Assembly (NCBI GenBank): GCA_913059105.1
Contig: CAJXRL010000169.1
Span: 1-6,081 of the forward strand
Origin: an uncultured Flavobacteriales bacterium
GTDB taxonomy: Bacteria; Bacteroidota; Bacteroidia; Flavobacteriales_E; Vicingaceae
Length of the DNA stretch: 6,081 nt
Reading direction: 5' to 3'
Below the pieces are notes generated by a model. The model worked only from the letters and a program-made list of their open reading frames with translations, made no database searches and was not told the origin of the DNA. The position numbers were made by a program, and so were the translations under genes. This document shows positions 1-6,035 of the stretch, in pieces. Position 1 is the first letter of the stretch. Each line of letters starts with the position of its first letter.

Positions 1-1
1 A

Positions 2-394
2 AGTAGAAGTGAACTACTAGAAACAGGTGTAAGAATATTTGAATTTCGCCCTGACGCTGCCATTCGTAAAAAAATCATGTCTGGTGAGTTGCAAGAAGAA
101 CTAAATTATACTCCAAAATTTGGGCTTCATGCAAAATCAATGGTGATAGACAATGAAATAACAGTGGTTGGAACATTTAATTTAGATCCAAGAAGTGCGA
201 ACTTAAATACTGAATGCATAGTGATTGCTCGTTCTGAAAAAGTTGCCATGGGAGTTTTAAAAGGAATGGAAGAAGAATTCAAGCCAGAAAATTGTTGGGA
301 AACAACGGTTGATTATAACCCTGACTCCGAAGTAAGCAATTATAAACGACTCAAAACGTGGACACGAAAAGTAATTCCTCAAGAGGTGCTGTAA
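2..394 (+). CDS. Phospholipase D-family protein (cardiolipin synthase-like), C-terminal part
   Basis: The reading frame is open from base 2 to the stop at 392-394, so this is the last 130 codons of a gene that starts to the left of the window. An internal ATG at 77 is not the start: the frame upstream reads sensibly (LLETGVRIFEFRPDA, as expected before the second catalytic motif). The second HKD motif begins at base 128: His-Ala-Lys, four residues, Asp, six residues, then GTFN followed by LDPRSANLNTE. The stretch N-L-D-P-R-S-x-x-L-N-T-E is characteristic of PLD-family proteins of the ClsC/YmdC type, which transfer phosphatidyl groups between membrane phospholipids. The canonical Ser of the G-S-x-N part is Thr here, a conservative change. 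The first HKD motif lies outside the window, so full catalytic competence cannot be judged. The family assignment is firm; the exact substrate is inference. Confidence 0.85.
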   Translation, partial: SRSELLETGVRIFEFRPDAAIRKKIMSGELQEELNYTPKFGLHAKSMVIDNEITVVGTFNLDPRSANLNTECIVIARSEKVAMGVLKGMEEEFKPENCWETTVDYNPDSEVSNYKRLKTWTRKVIPQEVL

Positions 395-409
395 AGAATT
401 TAGTTCTTT
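393..409. terminator. Weak hairpin spanning the two convergent stop codons
   Basis: AAAGAA (393-398) can pair with TTCTTT (404-409) around a 5-nt loop. The stem overlaps the stop codons of both convergent genes (392-394 and 400-402). It is AT-rich with a single G-C pair and followed by few Ts, so it is at best a weak shared terminator. No stronger candidate exists between the two genes, which are only 5 bp apart. Confidence 0.25.
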
Positions 410-1779
410 TCTAAACCTTTCAAATCTCCGCCCAACCCATATTTGTCGACCAAATAAATCATAGAGGCGAAAGATGCCGCTCCTAACTCCAATTCTCGCT
501 GGTGGACATTTTCAAACACATCTGTATCAGAATGATGGTGGTCAAAATAACGTTGATCGTCAGGTCGCAAGCCAATTAAGGGCACATTCTGCTCTTTTAG
601 TGGTCCAATGTCAACTCCACCCCAGCCTTTCTTGAAAATGTGCAATTTATAAGGTTCTAAAAGCGATTCCCAAGATTGCATTTTCTTTATTTGTTCTGGC
701 GTTCCATCCATGGTAAATCCACGCGGAACAAACCCTCCTGCATCTGATTCTAATGCCGCTAAATGAATTTCGCCTTTCTCTTTAGCAACTGCAGCATAGG
801 TTTTACCACCGTTGTTGCCGTTTTCTTCGTTCATAAAAAGTACACAACGCAAGGTATAACGAGGCGTATATCCAGTTGCTTTTATAATTCTTAACGCTTC
901 AATAGAATGCACCACTCCTGCCCCATCATCATGCGCTCCTTCTCCAACATCCCAAGAATCTAGGTGCCCACCAAAAGTGATTATTTTATCAGGCTCAACG
1001 CTTCCAGTTATTTCAGCAATAACATTATAAGAGTCTTTATCTGGTAGAGTTTGACTATTCACATTTAAGTAAGCTTTCGAATTAGGCTCAGCCTTTAACA
1101 ATTCACTTAACATATCTGCATCTTCAACACTCAATGCTACAGAAGGTATTTTCTTTACGCCCTCTTTATAACCCATAGAGCCTGTATGCGCATGTTTATC
1201 TTTTTTATGGCTCAATGAACGAACAAAAACACCTACAGCTCCAAATTCGGCCGCTTCACTTGCTCCGCCCCAACGCTGATTTACACAACCACCATATGCC
1301 TGGCCAGTGCTGATTAATCTTCTATCAAATGCTCTATTAAAAAATACAATCTTTCCTTTTATGGCTTTTTCACCCAATTCTGCTAATTCTTCAAAATCTT
1401 GAACTTCAACTACTTCAGATTCAATTTTACCTTTTGAACTGACAGAACCTCCTAAAGTCTTTATGCTCATAGGTACTCCATTTATTCCTGCTTCTTCAAT
1501 GTCTCCTCTTACCCAATGTGGCACTTTTACAGGCATTAACCATACTGTATCAAATTGGTACGATTCCAATAACTCTTTTGCCCATTCAACTGCTTTATCC
1601 GCTTCAGGTGAGCCGCTTAAACGTGCACCAACATCTTTACACAAGGAACGTAAATTTTCATAGGCATGCCCTTTAACCAAAGCAGCATCGAACATGTTTC
1701 TAATTTGCAAAGAGTCATCTTTCTGAGCGAAAGTAGAAAAACTAAAAATTAGACTAAAGACAAAAATCAACTTTTTCAT
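400..1779 (-). CDS. Secreted M28-family zinc peptidase, carboxypeptidase Q-like
   Basis: This 459-residue protein begins MKKLIFVFSLIFSFSTFAQK, a typical signal peptide probably cut after Ala18, so it should act in the periplasm or outside the cell. A TTG three codons further upstream (1786-1788) is also in frame, but the ATG at 1779 places the signal peptide directly at the N terminus and is preferred. Residues about 110-245 fit the protease-associated (PA) insert seen in this subfamily (GKIVFFNRAF, AAEFGAVGVFVRS). The two-zinc site is complete: His272 in GGHLDSWD, Asp284 in AHDDGAG, the Glu318-Glu319 pair in MNEENG (general base and zinc ligand), Asp346 in ESDAGG, and a His of the 414-416 triplet in FDHHHSDTD. 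Members hydrolyse dipeptides or remove terminal residues; the substrate here is inferred. The gene follows the M49 peptidase on the same strand but is separated from it by a terminator-like hairpin. No good TAnnTTTG promoter was seen in front of it. Confidence 0.9.
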   Translation of the reverse strand: MKKLIFVFSLIFSFSTFAQKDDSLQIRNMFDAALVKGHAYENLRSLCKDVGARLSGSPEADKAVEWAKELLESYQFDTVWLMPVKVPHWVRGDIEEAGINGVPMSIKTLGGSVSSKGKIESEVVEVQDFEELAELGEKAIKGKIVFFNRAFDRRLISTGQAYGGCVNQRWGGASEAAEFGAVGVFVRSLSHKKDKHAHTGSMGYKEGVKKIPSVALSVEDADMLSELLKAEPNSKAYLNVNSQTLPDKDSYNVIAEITGSVEPDKIITFGGHLDSWDVGEGAHDDGAGVVHSIEALRIIKATGYTPRYTLRCVLFMNEENGNNGGKTYAAVAKEKGEIHLAALESDAGGFVPRGFTMDGTPEQIKKMQSWESLLEPYKLHIFKKGWGGVDIGPLKEQNVPLIGLRPDDQRYFDHHHSDTDVFENVHQRELELGAASFASMIYLVDKYGLGGDLKGLEKN

Positions 1780-1856
1780 GGGGTACAATTTTCTGTTTGC
1801 AAAGAACGTGATTTTATGGTCTTTTACTATTGTAATCTGAGTAATGTTTGGAGCAT

Positions 1857-1906
1857 AAAAAAGCCCTTATCCACTTCGACTCCGCTCAGTGTGACATGGG
1901 CTTTTT
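1857..1906. terminator. Bidirectional terminator-like hairpin between the M49 and M28 genes
   Basis: AAAAAGCCC (1858-1866) pairs perfectly with GGGCTTTTT (1898-1906) around a 31-nt loop. T-runs follow the GC part of the stem on either strand: six Ts on the - strand, five on the + strand. It sits about 50 bp past the stop of the M49 gene and about 80 bp before the start of the M28 gene, both on the - strand, so it most likely ends M49 transcription. The long loop is unusual for an intrinsic terminator and contains a separate repeat-like element. AAAAGCCC occurs a second time on the - strand just after the M49 stop (1939-1946) and could compete for the same GGGCTTTT arm. Confidence 0.55.
1872..1896. 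repeat. Dispersed intergenic repeat-like element in the terminator loop
   Basis: The loop of the 1857-1906 hairpin holds CACTTCGACTCCGCTCAGTG followed by TGACA. It is more GC-rich than its surroundings and has small self-complementary ends (CACT/AGTG). From memory, near-identical strings recur between genes in many flavobacterial genomes, so I call it a probable dispersed repeat. Only one copy is visible in this window, so copy number rests on recall and not on the sequence. Confidence 0.4.
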
Positions 1907-1920
1907 ACCTTCAGCTTTAT
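1901..1920 (+). repeat. 20-bp repeat, copy 1 (second copy at 4376-4395)
   Basis: CTTTTTACCTTCAGCTTTAT here matches CTTTCTACCTTCAACTTTAT at 4376-4395 at 18 of 20 positions in the same orientation. Both copies lie in non-coding DNA flanking the M49 gene, and both are next to other repeat-like fragments. The first five bases also belong to the right arm of the terminator hairpin. Confidence 0.45.
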
Positions 1921-1925
1921 ACCCT

Positions 1926-1940
1926 CCTACATCAGGTAGG
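1926..1940. other. Small hairpin just past the M49 stop codon
   Basis: CCTAC (1926-1930) pairs with GTAGG (1936-1940) across a 5-nt loop; CCCT (1922-1925) with AGGG (1938-1941) is an alternative pairing. It starts 13 bp beyond the M49 stop. No T-run follows on the - strand, so it is more likely a 3'-end stabilising structure or a repeat fragment than a terminator by itself. Confidence 0.3.
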
Positions 1941-1952
1941 GCTTTTAGCTAT

Positions 1953-4034
1953 TTACTTTACTGGCAAGAAAGAATAATTTCCGCTGTAGAACATCATTTG
2001 CTCTTTAAAAGTTTCTGGGTACTCAACTTTTACATCAACTACCTTATCGCCTTCCATCACTGGAACTAATTTAGGATTGATAAACCCACCATAAGGAGCA
2101 ATTCCTAATGTTTCATATCTCTTTAACACTTCAGCATGTAATGCAGAATCAACTTGAACGGCATATTTCTCAACCAATCCTTTTCCAGCTTCATAATCGC
2201 CTTCAGATTTGATTCGTTGTAATTCTCTCAACTGCATCCCAAAAATTTCCTTCAATGCCTCGTAATCGTTGATCACAAAAAATGTTTTATCATCTCTCAT
2301 TTTCTTTTCAATTACATTCTTCTCTGCACCTGCGTCAATTGCCCATTTAGCAATCATCTGACGATTTCTCATGTGCGCTTCTTCTACCTGGTCTCCCATA
2401 TCTAAACGCTTCAATTGCAACATCATTCCATTCTTAATGTAATCATCATAAGCCGTTTTACCAGCATCCAAAGATTCGATTAATCCCATGTCTACCAATT
2501 TTTGATCATGTAAATAGTACAATGCAACTAAGTCGGCTCTACCCTCTTCTAAAGTAGAAGCATAACTTTTCAACGTTTCAGAAGTTGTTCCAACACCTTC
2601 ATTAATTCTACCCGATGCGTGACCAATTACTTCATGTAAATCGGTATGCAATAAATCAGCAATTCCACCATACTTTTTAGAACGTGCTATTTCTGCATCA
2701 TCCCATGCAAATTCAGAAAGCGAACTCTTTCCTTCTTTCGAAGACATTTCATAGGCATGAACAATATTCCCTAAACTAACACTCTTAGAACCTACTTCAC
2801 GAACCCAACCGTTATTTGGCAGATTAATTCCAATAGGAGTTGATGGAGAAGCATCCCCTGCTTCAACAACTACTGTAATTACTTTTCCAATAATTCCTGT
2901 CACATTTGCCTTTTTGTGCTCATCCATTAATGGAGAATTATCTTCAAACCATTGTGCTTCTTTACTTACCGCTTCAATTCGTTTGGTAGCTTCCAAATCT
3001 TTAAAAGAAACAACAGATTCAAATGAGCCTTTCTTACCTAAAGGATCTTTGTATACTTCAATAAACCCGTTTACAACATCAGTTCTAGACTCAGTATCCT
3101 TAATCCAAGCTAAATTATACTTGTCCCAATCCGCAACATCTCCCGTTTTGTAATACGTAACCAATCTTTCCAAAGTCAATTTTTGCTCAGCGTTTTCGGC
3201 TAAAGGCAGTGCTTTCTCTAACCAAAAAACAATCTTTTCAATAGCTTCAGTATATAAGCCGCCTACTTTCCAAGTTTGTGCAACAATTTTACCGTCTTCC
3301 TTCACTAGCCTTGTATTCAATCCATACTCTGGTTGATTTCCTTCTACTTTATCAAGGTTAGCATAATACGCTTCAACTTCCGCTTGGGTAACATCTTCAC
3401 CGTAAAAGTTAATTGCAGAAGCAGCAACCATATCAATTTCAGAATTTAAGTTCACCTTTTTAGCAGCAATCTCCGGATTGAAAATTACTTCGCCCAAAGC
3501 TGCGACTAAATCATCCTTGTTTTGACCATCTTTTAATGGAAGATTAGCATCGTCAATTGACTTTACAGCTGTCTCAAAATATTCTCTTGAAAATTCAGCT
3601 TCAAACTTTTTATTAGAATAGTGATGGTGAATACCACTGGAAAACCATACTCTTTTTAAGTATTCCTCTAATTTCATAAAATCATCACCTTCGCCACCAT
3701 TCGAAACGACAGCTTCTAGTGTTTTTCTAATTTGTAGGTTATGCTGATAATTTTGATCGTACATCATATCTCGACCAGACAATGCAGCTTCATACAAATA
3801 GTACAATAATTCTTTTTTGTCAGCATCTAATTCTTTAAACCCAGGAATCTGATAACGAATTAGCTTTAAATCAGCAAATTGGTCGGCTGTATAATTAAAA
3901 TCCGAAGACTCATGGGCATCTGCTTCATTAACTTCAATTGTAGCTTCTGTAGCGGCGTCCTTTTCTTTTGGAGCTCCGCAAGAAGCAAAAATTACTGCGG
4001 CTAAAATACCTGCAGAGAATATTCTTTTGTTCAT
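1953..4034 (-). CDS. M49-family dipeptidyl-peptidase III-like zinc peptidase, lipoprotein
   Basis: This 693-residue protein starts MNKRIFSAGILAAVIFASCG, a lipoprotein signal with the lipidated residue at Cys19. The ATG at 4034 gives exactly this signal, which fixes the start. The M49 signature HExxGH is present as HEVIGH (His467, Glu468, His472), and the third zinc ligand lies in EEGRAD (Glu496-Glu497) about 25 residues later. M49 enzymes release dipeptides from the N terminus of oligopeptides. The second motif is EECRAE in the animal enzymes as I remember them; here Cys is Gly and the last Glu is Asp. The long N-terminal part (about 45-400) and C-terminal part match the usual bacterial length. 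Best-known members are cytosolic, so a lipid-anchored exported form is notable. The acidic, lysine-containing stretch after Cys19 (GAPKEKD) could be a surface-export signal, but that is inference. Automated pipelines may mislabel relatives as dihydrofolate reductase; nothing here supports that name. Confidence 0.9.
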   Translation of the reverse strand: MNKRIFSAGILAAVIFASCGAPKEKDAATEATIEVNEADAHESSDFNYTADQFADLKLIRYQIPGFKELDADKKELLYYLYEAALSGRDMMYDQNYQHNLQIRKTLEAVVSNGGEGDDFMKLEEYLKRVWFSSGIHHHYSNKKFEAEFSREYFETAVKSIDDANLPLKDGQNKDDLVAALGEVIFNPEIAAKKVNLNSEIDMVAASAINFYGEDVTQAEVEAYYANLDKVEGNQPEYGLNTRLVKEDGKIVAQTWKVGGLYTEAIEKIVFWLEKALPLAENAEQKLTLERLVTYYKTGDVADWDKYNLAWIKDTESRTDVVNGFIEVYKDPLGKKGSFESVVSFKDLEATKRIEAVSKEAQWFEDNSPLMDEHKKANVTGIIGKVITVVVEAGDASPSTPIGINLPNNGWVREVGSKSVSLGNIVHAYEMSSKEGKSSLSEFAWDDAEIARSKKYGGIADLLHTDLHEVIGHASGRINEGVGTTSETLKSYASTLEEGRADLVALYYLHDQKLVDMGLIESLDAGKTAYDDYIKNGMMLQLKRLDMGDQVEEAHMRNRQMIAKWAIDAGAEKNVIEKKMRDDKTFFVINDYEALKEIFGMQLRELQRIKSEGDYEAGKGLVEKYAVQVDSALHAEVLKRYETLGIAPYGGFINPKLVPVMEGDKVVDVKVEYPETFKEQMMFYSGNYSFLPVK

Positions 4035-4056
4035 AGTAAGTTAAATTTTGAAAGCC

Positions 4057-4088
4057 CTAAATTAACTTTTATAATGTGGAATCGGAAA
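4057..4088 (-). promoter_or_regulatory. Possible weak promoter of the M49 gene
   Basis: On the - strand, TAATTTAG (4057-4064) differs at one conserved base from the Bacteroidota -7 element TAnnTTTG. TTTC (4085-4088) lies 20 nt upstream, near the place of the -33 TTTG. The -7 candidate is about 22 nt ahead of the M49 ATG. Both elements are imperfect in AT-rich DNA, so this is tentative. Confidence 0.25.
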
Positions 4089-4162
4089 CGAGGGTATGAT
4101 GAGTGGTATTGTTGTGATGTAACATATTTATAATTAATAGATAAGCGAGAAAGCAAATAGAA

Positions 4163-4235
4163 AAATTACGAATACAAAAGGAATTATGAATTACGAATCT
4201 GGGAATTACGAATACAAAGGGAATTACGAATCTGG
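4163..4235. repeat. AATTACGAAT compound tandem array (left arm)
   Basis: Four exact copies of AATTACGAAT start at 4164, 4189, 4204 and 4222, with a degenerate copy (AATTATGAAT) at 4182. They alternate between two longer units: one continuing ATACAAA(A/G)GG, the other a 15-bp GAATTACGAATCTGG that is identical at 4188-4202 and 4221-4235. The 15-bp and 18-bp units together form a 33-bp compound repeat, broken once by a 7-nt insertion. Related degenerate sequence (GAATGGCGAATGG) follows immediately. The same 9-bp core occurs in opposite orientation at 4437-4475. Confidence 0.75.
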
Positions 4236-4316
4236 GAATGGCGAATGGAGAAATCTTGATTTATTAGTTTTTAACTATTATTTAAAACCAATTAGAGACT
4301 TCGTTTTCACGAATAA

Positions 4317-4350
4317 ATCTGCGCTAATTTGCGTTATCTGCGGGCAAATT
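4317..4350. repeat. Degenerate 9-10-bp triple repeat with a 7-bp hairpin
   Basis: Three consecutive related units are visible: ATCTGCGCTA (4317-4326), ATTTGCGTT (4327-4335) and ATCTGCGGG (4336-4344). AATTTGC (4326-4332) pairs perfectly with GCAAATT (4344-4350) around an 11-nt loop and runs into six Ts (4349-4354), so on the + strand it resembles a weak terminator, although no + strand gene lies upstream. From memory, strings of this ATTTGCG/ATCTGCG kind are common between genes in flavobacteria, which suggests a dispersed repeat fragment. Confidence 0.45.
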
Positions 4351-4375
4351 TTTTAATCATTTAATCCCGCGCTAG

Positions 4376-4395
4376 CTTTCTACCTTCAACTTTAT
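4376..4395 (+). repeat. 20-bp repeat, copy 2 (first copy at 1901-1920)
   Basis: CTTTCTACCTTCAACTTTAT matches the copy at 1901-1920 at 18 of 20 positions, same orientation. The two copies lie on either side of the M49 gene, both in repeat-bearing non-coding DNA. Flanking sequences do not extend the match clearly. Confidence 0.45.
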
Positions 4396-4436
4396 CATTT
4401 TTCTTCTGCAAATATCTCAGGTTTTTTAAAAGCCAT

Positions 4437-4475
4437 TTCGTAATTGAAAGCTTCGTAATTGATTAATTCGTAATT
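4437..4475. repeat. TTCGTAATT tandem array, 15-bp period (right arm, inverted)
   Basis: TTCGTAATT occurs at 4437-4445, 4452-4460 and 4467-4475, exactly 15 bp apart, separated by the 6-nt spacers GAAAGC and GATTAA. TTCGTAATT is the reverse complement of AATTACGAA, the core of the left array at 4163-4235. The two arrays therefore face each other across about 200 bp. Confidence 0.75.
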
Positions 4476-4507
4476 ATCTATTCTACATTCAAGCGGACTT
4501 AACTATT

Positions 4508-4524
4508 ATCCGTTGGGTTCGGAT
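4508..4524. other. Hairpin downstream of the small hypothetical gene
   Basis: ATCCG (4508-4512) pairs with CGGAT (4520-4524) around the 7-nt loop TTGGGTT. On the - strand it lies about 30 nt beyond the stop of the 77-codon gene. No T-run follows, so it is not a standard intrinsic terminator. It also lies inside the short open frame described in the findings. Confidence 0.35.
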
Positions 4525-4554
4525 CTAAACGTAGCGCTTTCGACTTTACGCCTA

Positions 4555-4788
4555 TTACTTCTTCTTTTCCAAAAAATCAACATACTCCAATTCCGTTATT
4601 ACATCCCAGTATTTCGAATTGTCTGCTAACATATCCGATATAAAGACCCGATCAGGCAATATTTTGGCTTCAAACTTAATTTCCTCCCAACTCGAAGGTT
4701 GCTTTTTCCACTCAATAAAACGCTCTGCACTAACAACTTTAAAGTAACTTAAGTCGTTCTTATACTTTCTATATTGTGGATAATTCAT
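4555..4788 (-). CDS. Small hypothetical protein (77 residues)
   Basis: The protein starts MNYPQYRKYKNDLSYFKVVS and ends YVDFLEKKK. It has no signal peptide or transmembrane segment, is rich in Lys, Glu and aromatic residues, and should be a small soluble cytoplasmic protein. The N terminus resembles a family of small uncharacterised flavobacterial proteins (M-x-Y-P-Q-Y-R-K-x-x-N-x-x-S-Y-F-K) that I recall without a known function; no role is proposed. It is divergent from the histidine kinase, sharing a 79-bp gap. On the - strand GAACTTTG (4793-4800) is a one-mismatch TAnnTTTG, very close to the ATG. The end is odd: codons 71-73 read GAT TTT TTG, a possible -1 slippery site, and the -1 frame stays open for 24 more codons. 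Confidence 0.65.
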   Translation of the reverse strand: MNYPQYRKYKNDLSYFKVVSAERFIEWKKQPSSWEEIKFEAKILPDRVFISDMLADNSKYWDVITELEYVDFLEKKK

Positions 4789-4830
4789 AATGCAAAGTTC
4801 TTAAGTATTTTGTTAATTTTCAGTTAATGA

Positions 4831-4862
4831 TTTCAAAAAACCGCTTTTTCAATATATTTTTG
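4831..4862 (+). promoter_or_regulatory. Bacteroidota-type promoter of the histidine kinase gene
   Basis: TATTTTTG (4855-4862) matches the Bacteroidota -7 element TAnnTTTG exactly. TTTC (4831-4834), 20 nt upstream, is a one-mismatch -33 element. The kinase ATG at 4868 follows after only 5 nt, so a transcript from this promoter would have almost no 5' leader. An alternative is that the real promoter lies further upstream in the divergent gap. Confidence 0.5.
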
Positions 4863-4867
4863 TAAAT

Positions 4868-6035
4868 ATGAATCGAAAGACCATTCGTCTCATTATTTTC
4901 TTTGCAGCTTTTACGGTTATTGGTGTATTTTCTTTCCAATTTTTTTGGGTCAAGAAAGCCTTTAATCTACAAGAAAAACAATTCAATGAAAGAGTTCATG
5001 TGGCGCTTTCTAGCGTAGTTTCTGAAGTTCAAAGATTAAACAAAGACTCATCTGCTATTTACGAACCTGTTAAACAAATTTCATCGAATTACTTTTTAGC
5101 TTCAACAAATGATACATTGCATCCTTATGTTTTGCAAAATTTATTAATCTCCGAATTTCAAAATAGTAACCTCGCAACTGACTTTGAATATGTTTTATAC
5201 GATTGTTTTTCAGATTCGATTGTTTTTGGGGAATATGTAGAAATTAGAACGGAAGCTAAAGATTTGGTTTACGAAATCTCTGAAAAGGACAAATGGAACC
5301 AAGCTTCTCATTATTTTGGTGTCTATTTTCCTAGCAAAGAACTTCGACTAGTAGACCAAATGGGCATTTGGATTGTTTCTACTATATTCTTGTTATTGGT
5401 AGTTTTATTTTTTAGCTATACCATTTGGGTCATTTTAAAACAAAAGAGACTCACTGAAATCCGGACAGACTTCATTAATAATATGACACATGAGTTGAAA
5501 ACACCAATTTCGACCATAACACTTTCTGCAGAAGTATTAACAAATCCAAACATAGCAAAAGATCCTGAACGTTTAAAAAACTACTCTAATATTATTAAAG
5601 AGGAAACAGAAAGGCTTAAATTGCAGGTAGACAAAGTTCTACAAATGGCCACTTTAGACAAAAATCGCTTGTCTTTAGAAAAGGAGGATGTCAATCTGCA
5701 TAATGTTATTAAAAAGACTGTTGAAGGGTTTGAATTAATACTCGACTCAAGTGAAGGAGAGATTGAATTGAATTTAAAAGCCAGTAATTCTGTAATAAGG
5801 GGCGATCGAATGCATTTAACCAATATTTTCTTCAACCTTATTGACAATGCTATTAAATACTCTGATAATAAACCGCGAATTACAATTTCTACTTCGGATC
5901 ATAATAATGGCCTTCACATAAGAGTTCGAGACAATGGAATTGGAATGTCACGAGAACAACAAAAACATGTTTTCGAGAATTTCTACAGAGTTCCTACAAA
6001 TGACCGACATGATGTTAAAGGTTTTGGCATTGGCT
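4868..6035 (+). CDS. Two-component sensor histidine kinase, truncated by the contig end
   Basis: From the ATG at 4868 (no other in-frame ATG, GTG or TTG start after the stop at 4814) 389 codons are genomic. Residues 7-28 form a first membrane segment, about 30-165 an extracytoplasmic sensor region, and about 166-189 a second membrane segment. A short linker with no obvious HAMP domain leads to the H box NNMTHELKTP, with His208 as the phosphorylated residue. The ATP-binding domain shows the N box NLIDNAIKYS (Asn323, Asn327), G1 box RDNGIG (355-359), F box FENFYRV (369-375) and G2 box GFGIG (385-389). It should be an inner-membrane sensor that autophosphorylates His208 and passes the phosphate to a response regulator, likely encoded just beyond the contig end. 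The signal is unknown. From about base 6036 the sequence is sequencing adapter, so residues from about 390 on are spurious; the missing C terminus is probably only a few dozen residues. Confidence 0.92.

Larger units (their letters stand above)
4035..4554. other. 520-bp non-coding region rich in short repeats
   Basis: No gene with convincing coding character lies between the M49 start and the stop of the small hypothetical gene. From left to right it holds a possible M49 promoter (4057-4088), about 70 bp without visible structure, an AATTACGAAT array (4163-4235), an AT-rich stretch, a degenerate TCTGCG-type repeat with a hairpin (4317-4350), a second copy of a 20-bp repeat (4376-4395), an inverted TTCGTAATT array (4437-4475), a hairpin (4508-4524) and a short open - strand frame (4502-4576). 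It looks like a site where several dispersed intergenic repeats have accumulated. Confidence 0.7.

Noticed and set aside
77..394. ATG at 77 as the start of a short 105-residue protein
   Set aside because: The frame is open to the window edge and the upstream residues fit the PLD family, so 77 is an internal Met.
1463..1663. Open + strand frame of 66 codons inside the M28 gene
   Set aside because: It is antisense to a well-supported gene and its translation has no recognisable features.
1786..1788. TTG as an upstream start for the M28 peptidase
   Set aside because: It adds only three residues before MKKLIFVF; the ATG at 1779 puts the signal peptide at the N terminus in the usual way.
1848..2069. 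Open + strand frame of 73 codons over the terminator and the end of the M49 gene
   Set aside because: It runs through the hairpin and repeat-like element and then antisense to the M49 coding sequence; no coding character.
2914..3153. Open + strand frame of 79 codons inside the M49 gene
   Set aside because: Antisense shadow of a gene with complete M49 motifs.
4163..4475. CRISPR array
   Set aside because: The repeat cores are 9-10 bp with spacers of only about 5-15 nt that are themselves repeated, orientation flips between arrays, and no cas genes are present.
4508..4530. tRNA fragment suggested by GGGTTCGGATC
   Set aside because: It looks like a T-loop, but the flanking bases do not form a T-stem and no acceptor or anticodon arm can be found around it.
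5581..5847. Open - strand frame of 88 codons inside the histidine kinase gene
   Set aside because: Antisense to the kinase dimerisation and ATP-binding region, which has clear motifs.
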